Below, piece by piece: positions 16,764 through 25,417 of a DNA stretch of 64,000 nt. This DNA comes from Scytonematopsis contorta HA4267-MV1 (lineage in GTDB: Bacteria > Cyanobacteriota > Cyanobacteriia > Cyanobacteriales > Nostocaceae). Position numbers and translations under genes: made by a program. The notes under the pieces are model-generated. The model ran no database searches. It had not been told where the DNA came from and saw only the letters and a list, made by a program, of their open reading frames with translations. Location: assembly GCA_019359035.1 (NCBI GenBank), contig JAHHIC010000029.1:124001-188000 (forward strand). Direction: 5' to 3'. How positions within the stretch are numbered: the first letter of the stretch is position 1; every line of letters starts with the position of its first letter.

Positions 16764-18446
16764 ATGCCTAGACTAGATTACTTTGCACCTGGAGTATATG
16801 TTGAAGAAGTAGACCGAGGAAGTCGCCCAATTGAAGGTGTAACTACCAACGTAGCAGGCTTTATCGGCTTTACCGAGGATGTGCGTGGCGATGCGGAATT
16901 GTTCAAGCCCATGCTCATCACCAGTTGGAACCAATACCTGGAATACTTTGCCAAACAGGGTTCCGACGGCTTTACAGATTTTAATGCTTATTTACCTTTT
17001 ACCGTTAACGGTTGGTTTCTTAATGGCGGTGGGCGCTGTTGGATAACCAGCATTGGTACAAAGCTCCCTGGTTCGGCAGCACCACCAGCAGAAGAAAGTG
17101 CCCTAAAAATTCGTACCACAGGTAATCGTCCTTCTTTAATGTTCGCAATTAAAGAACCAGAAGCTAATGGAGACGGAAGTGCCCTAGTTGCTGCATCCAG
17201 CAGAGTTAATGTCACTATCACCGAAAGCGAACCTGTAGCACCCGAAAACCCAGAAGCTGAGCCACCTTTAAATACGGGGGAATTCTTTAAAGTAATCATT
17301 AGTCGAGATGGTGAAATTTTAGAAGAATATGACCATTTGTCGATGAATCCAGAAATTCAGGGTGCTGTTGGTTCTTATGCTGTCACAGCGTTACGAGAGT
17401 CGCAGTTTGTTACTGTCACCGATTTAGAAACACCTGGACAGCCTTTGTCTCGTCGTCCTGCAAATGGTGCTTACGAAGTTAGTCCACCACCAATTGTCTC
17501 TAGTCCTGATAGATTTTCGCGGGATATTCAGGGTGTTCGCGATGACCGCACGGGGATGCAAGGGATTTTCGAGATTGATGAAGTCACCATGATTGCTTGT
17601 CCCGACTTGATGCGCGTGTATCAAGCTGGTTTGATGGATTTAGACCAAGTTCACGGCATCATGGAACTGATGGTTAGCCTATGCGAAAATACTGCACCTA
17701 GTCGTATGGTTGTATTAGACCCACCACCATGCAAAGGAGGTGGAGTCGCAGTATCTCCTAACCAAGTCAAGCCGCAGCATGTAGCACAGTGGTTAAATGC
17801 ATTTAATCGGCGTTCGATGTTTGCTGCCATATATTATCCTTGGATTCAAGTACCTAATCCCCGTAACGGTGGTAGGCCGATTCTCGTTCCACCTTGTGGT
17901 CATATGTTGGGCGTTTGGAGCCGTACAGATGAAACACGCGGTGTTTACAAAGCTCCTGCTAACGATACACCTAGGGGTGTAACTGGTTTAGCTTATGAAA
18001 CCAACCTGCGCGAACAAGAATTGCTCAACCCCTTAGGAATCAACTGTATTCGTTCCTTCCCCAATCGTGGTATCCGCATTTGGGGCGCTCGGACTTTGGT
18101 GGAACCGGATAATGTGCAATGGCGTTACATTAGTGTTCGCCGTTTGATGAGCTACATTGAAAAATCAGTAGAACTTGGTACGCAATGGGTAGTATTTGAA
18201 CCTAACGACCAAGACCTGTGGGCACGTGTTACCCGCACCGTGAGCAACTTCTTAGAAAGACTCTGGCGCGAGGGTGCTTTGTTCGGTGCTTCCTCAGCAG
18301 AAGCCTTTTATGTCAGATGCGACTCCAGCATCAACACCCATGAAACTATGATGCTTGGTCGTTTGTACATCGAAGTAGGTGTTTGCCCTGTCCGTCCAGC
18401 GGAGTTTGTTGTCTTCCGCTTTAGCCAATGGGCACCTAATCAATAA
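16764..18446 (+). CDS. Contractile sheath protein
   Basis: The 560-residue product is a standard phage/CIS tail sheath. The N terminus is MPRLDYFAPGVYVEEVDRGS and GVTTNVAGFIGFTED. The core contains FFNGGGRCW-like WFLNGGGRCWI, the ACPDLMRVYQ region and the YYPWIQVPNP segment. The C-terminal domain carries YISVRRLMSYIEKSVELGTQWVVFEPND (split here by description only), FYVRCD, and a terminal RLYIEVGVCPVRPAEFVVFRF strand. It polymerises around the tube and contracts on firing. The tube genes follow at once, consistent with one operon. Confidence 0.95.
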   Translation: MPRLDYFAPGVYVEEVDRGSRPIEGVTTNVAGFIGFTEDVRGDAELFKPMLITSWNQYLEYFAKQGSDGFTDFNAYLPFTVNGWFLNGGGRCWITSIGTKLPGSAAPPAEESALKIRTTGNRPSLMFAIKEPEANGDGSALVAASSRVNVTITESEPVAPENPEAEPPLNTGEFFKVIISRDGEILEEYDHLSMNPEIQGAVGSYAVTALRESQFVTVTDLETPGQPLSRRPANGAYEVSPPPIVSSPDRFSRDIQGVRDDRTGMQGIFEIDEVTMIACPDLMRVYQAGLMDLDQVHGIMELMVSLCENTAPSRMVVLDPPPCKGGGVAVSPNQVKPQHVAQWLNAFNRRSMFAAIYYPWIQVPNPRNGGRPILVPPCGHMLGVWSRTDETRGVYKAPANDTPRGVTGLAYETNLREQELLNPLGINCIRSFPNRGIRIWGARTLVEPDNVQWRYISVRRLMSYIEKSVELGTQWVVFEPNDQDLWARVTRTVSNFLERLWREGALFGASSAEAFYVRCDSSINTHETMMLGRLYIEVGVCPVRPAEFVVFRFSQWAPNQ

Positions 18447-18523
18447 TTCGCAGTTCGCAGTTGGCAATTCGCAATTGGCAATGCGAATTGCTATTTATTT
18501 GTCGTTGATAAGGAGTTGAAATT

Positions 18524-19012
18524 ATGCCTAGTGAACTAAAACCAATTGCTGCCAGTAATTTTTACTTTGAAATTGATGGAATGACCGACATGTCTTTCAG
18601 CAAAGTTGGTGGTATCAAGTTTGAAGCAAAAGTCAAGGGTCAAGATAAACCTTTGATGTCTACAAAAGGTGGCAATACTGTCCGCCAAATTAATTCTGCT
18701 GGCTTTGAAGGATTGTTTACAATTGAAGTCACAACGCTGATGAGTGGTGACAGCGATAGTACCAGCAAAAAAATGTATGAATGGTTCAAAAAGTGTCTAC
18801 CAAAAACAGAAAAGGGTGAGGGTAAATGGCTAGAAAGCAAAAAAACTGGCTCTGTAACTGCTTATGATACTGATGGTAATGAAGTTTTGCGCTGGAATTT
18901 GAAGGAAGCTTGGCCATCAGAATACAAGATTGGTGATTTAGACGCAAGTGGTAGCGATTATATTGAAGAAACTTATACACTAACTTGCGAAAATATGAAC
19001 CGCGTGAAATAA
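18524..19012 (+). CDS. CIS inner-tube protein, paralogue 1
   Basis: The 162-residue protein has the tube fold signature: AASNFYFEIDGMTDMSFSKV at the N terminus, VTAYDTDGNEVLRWNLKEAWP in the middle, and EETYTLTCENMNRVK at the end. An AAGGAG ribosome-binding site precedes the ATG. It is the first of three tube genes after the sheath. This paralogue is closest to the main tube subunit type of CIS loci (gp19-like). Confidence 0.92.
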   Translation: MPSELKPIAASNFYFEIDGMTDMSFSKVGGIKFEAKVKGQDKPLMSTKGGNTVRQINSAGFEGLFTIEVTTLMSGDSDSTSKKMYEWFKKCLPKTEKGEGKWLESKKTGSVTAYDTDGNEVLRWNLKEAWPSEYKIGDLDASGSDYIEETYTLTCENMNRVK

Positions 19013-19073
19013 ATCACGTTCGCAAACAATTTAGGATTTGAGATTTTTGGAGTAGTTAGCGGAGAATTCATAA

Positions 19074-19541
19074 ATGCCAGAGTATATTTCTAATGCCAAG
19101 TTTTACTTTGAAGCTGATGGACTTACTGAGATTTTGATACAAAAAATCAGCGGAATGCAAATGAAAATGACAGTAGCTGGTGGTGATGCACCAATTGGAG
19201 TTACCAAAGATGGTAAAACTCAAACTCAAGCTACTATTGGTGGTGTTGAATGCTCTGAAATTACCATCGAGTGCGTGGCAACATCTGACTCGAAGCAACT
19301 GTTAGAGTGGTATAACAAATGCCATGCTGAAGCGCTATCAGGAGGAAAAGCAGAAGGTCGTAAAAGCCGTAAAGCAGCTAAAATCTCTATCTATGATGGT
19401 GATGGAGAAGAAAAAATTCAATATGAATTGACAGATATCTTTCCCACTAGCTATGGGACAGGCGATTTTACTGCTGGTAGTGGTGATTTATTAACAGAAA
19501 GTGTCACAATTGGCTTCACATATTTTGAAAGGAAAAAGTAG
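19074..19541 (+). CDS. CIS inner-tube protein, paralogue 2
   Basis: The 155-residue product shares the pattern of the preceding tube gene: NAKFYFEADGLTEILIQKI, then ISIYDGDGEEKIQYELTDIFPTSY, then LLTESVTIGFTYFERKK. It is clearly diverged from it, so the two could build different rings of the tube. A GGAG ribosome-binding site lies upstream. Having several tube paralogues is normal for CIS loci, where minor ones cap or adapt the tube to the spike. Confidence 0.9.
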   Translation: MPEYISNAKFYFEADGLTEILIQKISGMQMKMTVAGGDAPIGVTKDGKTQTQATIGGVECSEITIECVATSDSKQLLEWYNKCHAEALSGGKAEGRKSRKAAKISIYDGDGEEKIQYELTDIFPTSYGTGDFTAGSGDLLTESVTIGFTYFERKK

Positions 19542-19662
19542 AAAATTAGAAGGGTAAAATACATAATCCAAACAATTTGTGTCCGAAAGAAAAATGTAGG
19601 GTGGCGATGCCACCTTACAGAATTTATGATGTTTTTTTGTCTTTTTATCTAAGGACGAAATT

Positions 19663-20169
19663 ATGGCTGATTTTCCAGAAATACTTACGAATAGTCGTTT
19701 TTATTTGGAACTAAAACTGGATGGTAGCAAAGACTCGGTAGATGGCTATTTCATGGAATGTCAAGGTTTTCAGACTACTCAAGAGGTTATAGAAATTGCT
19801 GAGGTAACATCACAAAAGTGGGGAAAAAATGGCAATGCTAGCGGCAGAGTTGTTCGGACAAAAATTCCTGGTAACATCACATATTCCAATTTAACTTTGC
19901 GTAGAGGTCTAACTATTTCCATGACAATGTGGAATTGGCTAGCAAATGTTCAGGCTGGAAAATGGAGCGAACAACGACGAGATGGTTCCTTAGTTATCTA
20001 CAATCAAGCGGCTAAAGAACAATTTCGTTTAAATTTTAAGCGAGCATGGCCTACTAGTTATAAAATTAATGATGTTAGTGCTGCTGGACAGGAGCATGAA
20101 GTTGAGGAGCTAGAAGTAGTGGTTGAAGAATTAACACGAATTGAAGTAGCACCAAATGTTACAAGTTGA
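19663..20169 (+). CDS. CIS inner-tube protein, paralogue 3
   Basis: The 168-residue product starts with ILTNSRFYLELKLDG and has the LTLRRGLTISMTMWNWL motif shared with the tube-like gene at 1391-1891. It ends with EVEELEVVVEELTRIEV. These two belong to one subfamily and the other two tube genes to another, so at least two kinds of tube protein are encoded. An AAGGACGAAATT site precedes the ATG. The 3' end overlaps the next gene by 14 bases, suggesting translational coupling. Confidence 0.9.
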   Translation: MADFPEILTNSRFYLELKLDGSKDSVDGYFMECQGFQTTQEVIEIAEVTSQKWGKNGNASGRVVRTKIPGNITYSNLTLRRGLTISMTMWNWLANVQAGKWSEQRRDGSLVIYNQAAKEQFRLNFKRAWPTSYKINDVSAAGQEHEVEELEVVVEELTRIEVAPNVTS

Positions 20170-20464
20170 ATTTGAATTTACTTTGCCTAAAGGTTATCTT
20201 GATGCAGATGGCAACTTACATCGTAAGGGAGTAATGCGTTTATCGCGAGCGATGGATGAAATTGTTCCATTGCGCGACCCTCGTGTGAAATCTAATCCTG
20301 CTTATGCGACGGTAATTATTTTGTCTCGTGTAATTACAAAATTAGGTGCTTTGGATGAGATAACACCAGCAGTGATAGAAAATTTATTTGCTTGCGACTT
20401 GAGTTATTTACAGCAGTTTTATCGACAAATTAATGAACTTGATAATGAGGTAAATGAAACGTAG
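20156..20464 (+). CDS. Tail-assembly-chaperone-like CIS protein 1
   Basis: The 102-residue protein reads FEFTLPKGYLDADGNLHRKGVMRLSRAMDEI, followed by NPAYATVIILSRVITKLGAL and LFACDLSYLQQFYRQIN. This fits the phage Mu gp41 / P2 gpE group of tail assembly chaperones (Phage_TAC_7-like). It overlaps the end of the preceding tube gene. Unlike the next gene it ends right after the helical domain, with no zinc-ribbon tail. Confidence 0.8.
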   Translation: MLQVEFEFTLPKGYLDADGNLHRKGVMRLSRAMDEIVPLRDPRVKSNPAYATVIILSRVITKLGALDEITPAVIENLFACDLSYLQQFYRQINELDNEVNET

Positions 20465-20497
20465 AAAATTAAAAGCAAAAATTCAAAAGTTAATCAA

Positions 20498-20878
20498 ATG
20501 AAAAATAATAATACAATTACAACAGAATTTGATTTTATTTTGCCTAGAGGTTTTGTGGATTCTGATAGCAATCTACATCGTCAAGGAGTTATGCGTTTAG
20601 CAACTGCTAAAGATGAAATTTTTGTACAAAAAAATCGCGCTGCTCAAGATAATGCAGCCTATGGAGTAATTGTAATGTTATCACGAGTTATTACTCGTTT
20701 GGGTAGTTTAACTGAAATAACTCCCGATTTATTAGAAAATCTTTTCTCCCGCGATTTAGCTTATTTACGAGAGTTTTATAACCGTATTAATCAACAGGGT
20801 GATGCTTATATTCCTGTGAATTGTCCGCAATGCCAAACACGATTTGATGTAGAGTTGACTTTAGCGGGGGAGTCATAG
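20498..20878 (+). CDS. Tail-assembly-chaperone-like CIS protein 2, with Cys-pair tail
   Basis: The 126-residue protein is a close paralogue of the preceding one (FDFILPRGFVDSDSNLHRQGVMRLATAKDEI, AAYGVIVMLSRVITRLGSL, LFSRDLAYLREFYNRIN). It adds a tail with CPQC, half of a zinc knuckle. Its stop codon at 20876 lies next to a run of five G (20866-20870), and the -1 frame continues without a stop into the DUF6760 protein. In phages such as P2, lambda and Mu-like phages this class of protein is made in short and long forms by -1 frameshifting. Confidence 0.82.
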   Translation: MKNNNTITTEFDFILPRGFVDSDSNLHRQGVMRLATAKDEIFVQKNRAAQDNAAYGVIVMLSRVITRLGSLTEITPDLLENLFSRDLAYLREFYNRINQQGDAYIPVNCPQCQTRFDVELTLAGES

Positions 20879-21024
20879 GCTACCCTTCAGAAGTGTTACA
20901 TGAGGAGGTAGCCTGTATTGCTTTTCATTTTCACTGGAGTTTGGAAGATATTCTCAATTTAGAACATCGCGACCGTTTGCGTTGGGTGGGGGAAATTGGC
21001 AAGATTAAACAGCAAGAAGTATAG
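20875..21024 (+). CDS. DUF6760-type small CIS protein, likely -1 frameshift extension
   Basis: The frame from about 20878 encodes ~48 residues: GYPSEVLHEEVACIAFHF, then HWSLEDILNLEHRDRLRWV. This is the pattern of the DUF6760 family found next to tail-chaperone genes in CIS loci. Between the upstream in-frame stop and the conserved GYP there is no ATG, GTG or TTG. The first usual start, a GTG at 20893, would cut into the domain. The frame is -1 relative to the preceding gene and meets it at a GGGGG run. I therefore think it is mainly made as a chaperone-DUF6760 fusion; a start at ATA (20875) remains possible. Confidence 0.7.
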   Translation: MGYPSEVLHEEVACIAFHFHWSLEDILNLEHRDRLRWVGEIGKIKQQEV

Positions 21025-21054
21025 GTTTTTATTTAAAAGGTATATTATAAGCAT

Positions 21055-21272
21055 TAGCCAGGGAATAAATTAGCCAGGGAATAAATTAGCCAGGGAATAA
21101 ATTCCCTGTCTAAAAGCTAAAGTCCTCTAAAGAGGACTAAATAAAAAATAAGGTTTTTAGGAATATATTTATCGGAGATATATTAATTTTGTACAATATC
21201 TTTTTTAAATGCCTCATTAAGTCCTCTTCCAGAGGACTTAAGCTTTCAGACTCTTAATTTATTCCCTGGCTT
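21055..21272. repeat. Hairpin-rich dispersed element with AGCCAGGGAATAAAT repeats
   Basis: Three 16-bp direct repeats of TAGCCAGGGAATAAAT start at 21055, 21071 and 21087. They are followed by TTCCCTG, an AGTCCTCT/AGAGGACT hairpin near 21121, another AGTCCTCT...AGAGGACT hairpin near 21220, and an inverted AATTTATTCCCTGGCT near 21256. Related versions lie at 55083-55135 and 55732-55783. It may act as a bidirectional terminator between the CIS operon and the convergent DUF928 gene. Confidence 0.75.
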
Positions 21273-21315
21273 GTGGTATTAATGATGACTTAATATTGTA
21301 TTTATAATACATCCT

Positions 21316-22086
21316 CTAAGGTGTCGTGTTTAACTCAACCAACGGTTTGTTCGCAATCCCATTTAATCCCACTGATTGAAAAATCGCGACCCAATCATTT
21401 ACTAATGTTTTGTCTGTTGGATTCGCTGTTCGTAAATCGGCTAAGGCTTTAATTGTATCTAGCCAATAACCGTTATCGGCATAAATTGCCACTTTATCTC
21501 TATTATTTGCTGTCTGCAACCGCTTTTGCACAAGAACAGTTGGTTGTACTCGTTCAATCCAGCCACCTGTACGGGGGTTACTACTACTATCATTCCCATC
21601 ACAAATCAGTGATAAACGCCAACGATATTTTTTCCCTACTTCTAAACCTGGAAAATCATCTGGTAGAGTATAAGTGGCAATACCGTTAGTCGCATTAATA
21701 GATAAAGTTTTTTCCAGCAAGATTTTTTTCCCACTTTCATCACGCAGCAAAAATACTGCTTCCTGCACTGAAGTTTGCGGTATGTTAACAAAAAATGTCG
21801 GACGTTCGCTTACTGTTAATTCCACTGGAAGCTGATTCTCTCTCATTGTTTGCGGTTTAGGTGGTAACACTGCCATGATGTCTTGAGGACTGCAAGCACC
21901 TCTAGCTAGTCCCCCTTCACGATTTCGCGAAGCCCTGATTCCAGGTACTTTGAATTTTAGCAGCGAACGCCTCGGGGTTAGAAGCGTTGAGTTCCGAGGT
22001 ATGGCTATGGCTGGTGCAGTGCTGTTGAATAGTTCTACTGATAAGCTTAAGAAAAGTGCCGCAAACAAAAAAGTTTTTTTCAGCAT
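21316..22086 (-). CDS. DUF928 family secreted protein
   Basis: The 256-residue protein starts with a hydrophobic signal segment (KTFLFAALFLSLSVELF, ending near PAIA). The body has the DUF928 pattern: RGACSPQDIMAVLPPK, ERPTFFVNIP, a beta-rich EAVFLLRDESGKK, YRWRLSLICD and WIERVQP. The family is restricted to cyanobacteria and relatives, often occurs beside CHASE2 and CHAT-domain genes as here, and has no known function. It is probably periplasmic. Confidence 0.85.
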   Translation of the reverse strand: MLKKTFLFAALFLSLSVELFNSTAPAIAIPRNSTLLTPRRSLLKFKVPGIRASRNREGGLARGACSPQDIMAVLPPKPQTMRENQLPVELTVSERPTFFVNIPQTSVQEAVFLLRDESGKKILLEKTLSINATNGIATYTLPDDFPGLEVGKKYRWRLSLICDGNDSSSNPRTGGWIERVQPTVLVQKRLQTANNRDKVAIYADNGYWLDTIKALADLRTANPTDKTLVNDWVAIFQSVGLNGIANKPLVELNTTP

Positions 22087-22494
22087 ATTTATTTCATAGA
22101 GAGTTTATTAAATGTAATAATTTCTCAGTTTGGCACATTTTTTGTTTCAAGTGCTTGAGATTCATATGAAGTTGGGGATTGTTAAATTTTAAGTCATAAA
22201 CTTTAGTTTGTACTACTTCCGACTATTACATAATCAATAAAGTTCCTTAGACTTCCTGATAGTGATTTTAAATTATCGATAAAGATTTTATAAGGATGTA
22301 AGCTGCTCATATCAAAACGTTTAATATAAACTTAATGAATCTTATAGAACTTAGCCGTGTAATTACTTAATGAAGCAGTAAGTACCTAAATGAAAATTTT
22401 AATGTTATAAATATGATGAACATATATTATTTATCGAGCTAGTCTTTATAAAAAAAATTAATTGTTTAGCTCCTAGAAAGGAAGCAAAACCAAT
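22087..22494. promoter_or_regulatory. AT-rich divergent intergenic region
   Basis: This 408-base, very AT-rich gap lies between the divergent DUF928 and CHASE2 genes and presumably holds both promoters. Apart from a GAAAGGAAG ribosome-binding site just before the CHASE2 ATG I see no gene, repeat or specific regulatory site. Confidence 0.4.
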
Positions 22495-24297
22495 ATGGCT
22501 AGATTCAATTCTAAAACTCACAATTTGTTATCAAGAAATAATAATCTTTCACAAGCAGCTGTTACCTTTGCTAGCACCGTAGTTCTTACAAGCTTGGTGG
22601 TTACCGGTTTAACTGTCGGATTACGGCAATTTGGTAAATTGGAAGGACTAGAACTTGGTGCTTTTGACCAACTGATGCGCTTGCGTCCAGATGAAGGACT
22701 AGACAACCGCATTTTAGTGGTAGGTATTAACGACACGGACATCCAAACACGGCAAGAATATCCAATTGAGGATGGCACCTTAGCAACTGCTTTCACCAAA
22801 CTAGAGCAGCGTAAACCGCGAGTTATCGGTTTAGATATTGCTAGGGATGTCAAACAAGGTTCAGCATCTGGTAGAGAAGCTTTAGTTAAACAGTTATCTA
22901 CAAACAAAAATATTGTTGCGGCCTGTAAGCTCAGTGATGCGGAATCTCCCGGAATTGCAGCACCACCAGGTGTTTCTGAAGAACGTGTGGGAGTAGCCGA
23001 TTTGTCTTTAGACCCAGGAGGTACGCTGCGAAGGACAATACTGCTGTCGATTCCCAAAGCTTCACGGTTGCCAATAGCAACTAAACATATCTGCAACCAC
23101 GTTGACCCAGAAAATCAACTGCCATCATTGAGTTTGCAGATGGTTGTACGCTACTTAGAACCCCAAGGAATTACACCTGAACTAACAAAATCAGGAGATT
23201 TTCAATTTGGTTCAACTGTTTTCAAACGTTTAACCCCTAATAGTGGTGGTTACTACAATGCTGATACGGCAGACTATCAGATACTGCTTAATTACCGTTC
23301 TGCCAGAAACTCTGTTAAACAAGTATCGCTAACCGATGTACTTAATGATAAAGTTGACCCAGCCTTAATTAAAGACCGGATTGTCATGATTGGCTACACA
23401 GCACCAATTGTGAAAGATGATTTTTACACTCCATATAGTGGGGGAGCACGCGACAGCCAAAAAATGCCGGGAGTGGTGGTTCACGCGCAGAACGTCAGCC
23501 AAATGTTAAGTGCGATTTTAAATAAGCGGCCATTATTTTGGTATTGGAATCAAGAACAAGAAGCCTTCTGGATTTTGGGTTGGTCGCTACTTGCAGGAAC
23601 ACTAGCTTGGCGGATTCGCAAACCTTGGCTGTTGGTTGCCGCTTTTGGGGTGACGATTGCTGTTTTATTTGGAAGTACATATATCATATTTTTGCAAGCA
23701 GGCTGGATTCCACTTGTACCTCCTTTAATGGGAATACTTACCACTGCTCTTAGCGTTGTGTTGATAGATAGATACGCAGCGACCATTGTCAAGACAGTAA
23801 AAGGTTTCTTAAAAATAAATATTGATATAGACGAACAAAAAAAGGAAGAAGAAGTTGCAGCTATTATCGAGAGTGATTACTTTGCTCAATTGCAGCAAAA
23901 GGCAAAAGGCTTGCGTGCATCAGATAGTAGTGAAAATAGTGAAAATGCTGAAAAGAGTAAAAATAGCGATAACAGCCAAACCGAAGAAAATTTTTCATCT
24001 CCGGAAATAAGCTATACTCCACCAACTCAGGAACAACTAGACTCAGTGCAACTAATACAATCAACTATACAATCAACAGAAGATGTAGATTATTTGCAAC
24101 AAGTGCGCGATAGACGTAAACAACGTCAAGTAGCAGAAAATATTGCAGAATCTAACACAGATACAACTACAGATACAAATACAAATACAGATATCCCAGC
24201 AACAGAAGGAGCCGAAGAACAGCAAGAAGAAACAGAATATTGGAAACAATTAAAAGCTAGAAGTCAAAAGGAAAAACAAAAAAAGAATGAACAATGA
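22495..24297 (+). CDS. CHASE2-domain membrane protein without output domain
   Basis: The 600-residue protein has one N-terminal membrane helix (about 20-45), an extracytoplasmic CHASE2 sensory domain (about 50-320, with FDQLMRLRPDEGLDNRILVV, VIGLDIARD, RIVMIGYTAP and DDFYTPY), and three closely spaced membrane helices (about 350-430). A 170-residue hydrophilic tail rich in Ser, Asn, Glu and Thr follows, ending in lysines. No kinase, cyclase or phosphatase domain follows, unlike most CHASE2 proteins. Its 3' end overlaps the winged-helix gene by 11 bases, and the MinD-like gene follows, so it may signal through these partners. Confidence 0.88.
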   Translation: MARFNSKTHNLLSRNNNLSQAAVTFASTVVLTSLVVTGLTVGLRQFGKLEGLELGAFDQLMRLRPDEGLDNRILVVGINDTDIQTRQEYPIEDGTLATAFTKLEQRKPRVIGLDIARDVKQGSASGREALVKQLSTNKNIVAACKLSDAESPGIAAPPGVSEERVGVADLSLDPGGTLRRTILLSIPKASRLPIATKHICNHVDPENQLPSLSLQMVVRYLEPQGITPELTKSGDFQFGSTVFKRLTPNSGGYYNADTADYQILLNYRSARNSVKQVSLTDVLNDKVDPALIKDRIVMIGYTAPIVKDDFYTPYSGGARDSQKMPGVVVHAQNVSQMLSAILNKRPLFWYWNQEQEAFWILGWSLLAGTLAWRIRKPWLLVAAFGVTIAVLFGSTYIIFLQAGWIPLVPPLMGILTTALSVVLIDRYAATIVKTVKGFLKINIDIDEQKKEEEVAAIIESDYFAQLQQKAKGLRASDSSENSENAEKSKNSDNSQTEENFSSPEISYTPPTQEQLDSVQLIQSTIQSTEDVDYLQQVRDRRKQRQVAENIAESNTDTTTDTNTNTDIPATEGAEEQQEETEYWKQLKARSQKEKQKKNEQ

Positions 24298-24601
24298 CGA
24301 GCAAAACCCAATTTCTAATCAGCAAATACTCGATATAATTGATTTGCCTGACGAACTGCGGCAAATTGTCAATTGGATAATTCGCCAAAAACAAGTGACC
24401 TTGCAGGAAGTTATAACTCACACTAATTTATCAGAGGCAGTCGCACAGGAGCATTTACAAACTCTTATAGATGGGGGATTTATTCAGGAATTAAATGACA
24501 ATGGCTTGTGTTATTATCAATCACGTTTAGGTAAAAAACGCAAAAGCCAGCTGCCACGAAATTTATTGAACAAACTCAATGATGATGATGGGACAGCATA
24601 G
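24287..24601 (+). CDS. Small winged-helix-like protein
   Basis: The 104-residue protein has a helix-turn-helix-like central part (LRQIVNWIIRQKQVTLQEVITH, then SEAVAQEHLQTLIDGGFIQEL and a beta hairpin CYYQSRLG), the shape of a winged-helix (MarR/ArsR-like) domain. The C terminus is basic. It overlaps the CHASE2 gene and precedes the MinD-like gene, so all three are probably one operon. It could bind DNA or act as a protein-interaction module. Confidence 0.7.
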   Translation: MNNDEQNPISNQQILDIIDLPDELRQIVNWIIRQKQVTLQEVITHTNLSEAVAQEHLQTLIDGGFIQELNDNGLCYYQSRLGKKRKSQLPRNLLNKLNDDDGTA

Positions 24602-24641
24602 GCTATTTTCCACTATAAACTTTGATTGATTTAAGAGAAAT

Positions 24642-25400
24642 ATGTCTAAAATTATCTCTATTCACTCATTTCGAGGAGGCACAGGCAAGTCAAATGTGAC
24701 TGCGAACCTAGCCGCTCTACTCGCAACTTTTGGATATCGAGTGGGAATTGTGGACACGGATATTCAATCACCTGGTATTCATGTTCTGTTTGGTTTTGAC
24801 GAACAAAAGATGAAATACTCTCTTAATGATTATTTGTGGGGACGCTGCTCTGTTGAAAATACAGCCTATGATGTTACCTCGCTTTTGCAATCAAAAGCAA
24901 AAGCTAGTAGCCGTATTTTCTTGATTCCTTCTAGTATTAAAGCCAAAGATATAACTAAAGTATTGCGAGATGGATTAGATTTTGGGTTGCTAAATGATGG
25001 TTTTCAAGAATTGATTAATGTTCTAAAACTAGACTATTTATTAATTGACACTCACCCAGGATTAAACGAAGAAACATTACTTTCAATTGCCATTTCTGAT
25101 ATTTTATTAATTATTCTTCGTCCCGATAAGCAGGATTTCCAAGGTACAGCTGTAACGGTGGAGGTAGCCCGTAAGCTGGAAGTACCCAAAATGTTTCTAT
25201 TGATTAATAAAGCACTGCCAGCATTAGATTTTGAAGCTCTACATCAACAAGTGGAACAGATATATAATGCTTCTGTCGTAGGTATTTTACCATTGTCAGA
25301 AGAAATGGTTCAACTTGCAAGCAGTGATATTTTCTGTTTATTATATCCTGAACATCCTTTTAGTCATGTGATGCTAAAAGTGGCACAAACTATCAAGTGA
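24642..25400 (+). CDS. MinD/ParA-family P-loop ATPase
   Basis: The 252-residue protein has a deviant Walker A, FRGGTGKSN, in which the usual signature lysine of KGGxGKT is arginine. It also has VGIVDTDIQSPGIHVLFG (switch I), LLIDTHPGLNE (Walker B) and LLIIRPDKQDFQGT-like downstream segments. These ATPases place or move large complexes and plasmids, or serve as membrane-linked switches. There is no ParB or MinC partner here; the partner genes are CHASE2 and a winged-helix protein. Its stop lies 17 bases from the stop of the convergent TPR gene. Confidence 0.88.
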   Translation: MSKIISIHSFRGGTGKSNVTANLAALLATFGYRVGIVDTDIQSPGIHVLFGFDEQKMKYSLNDYLWGRCSVENTAYDVTSLLQSKAKASSRIFLIPSSIKAKDITKVLRDGLDFGLLNDGFQELINVLKLDYLLIDTHPGLNEETLLSIAISDILLIILRPDKQDFQGTAVTVEVARKLEVPKMFLLINKALPALDFEALHQQVEQIYNASVVGILPLSEEMVQLASSDIFCLLYPEHPFSHVMLKVAQTIK

Positions 25401-25417
25401 TATTTTGCCGACTGGTT

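Noticed and set aside
1-21024. Contractile prophage
   Set aside because: No capsid, terminase, portal or lysis genes; AAA+ ATPase, DUF4255 and DUF4157 genes point to a CIS instead.
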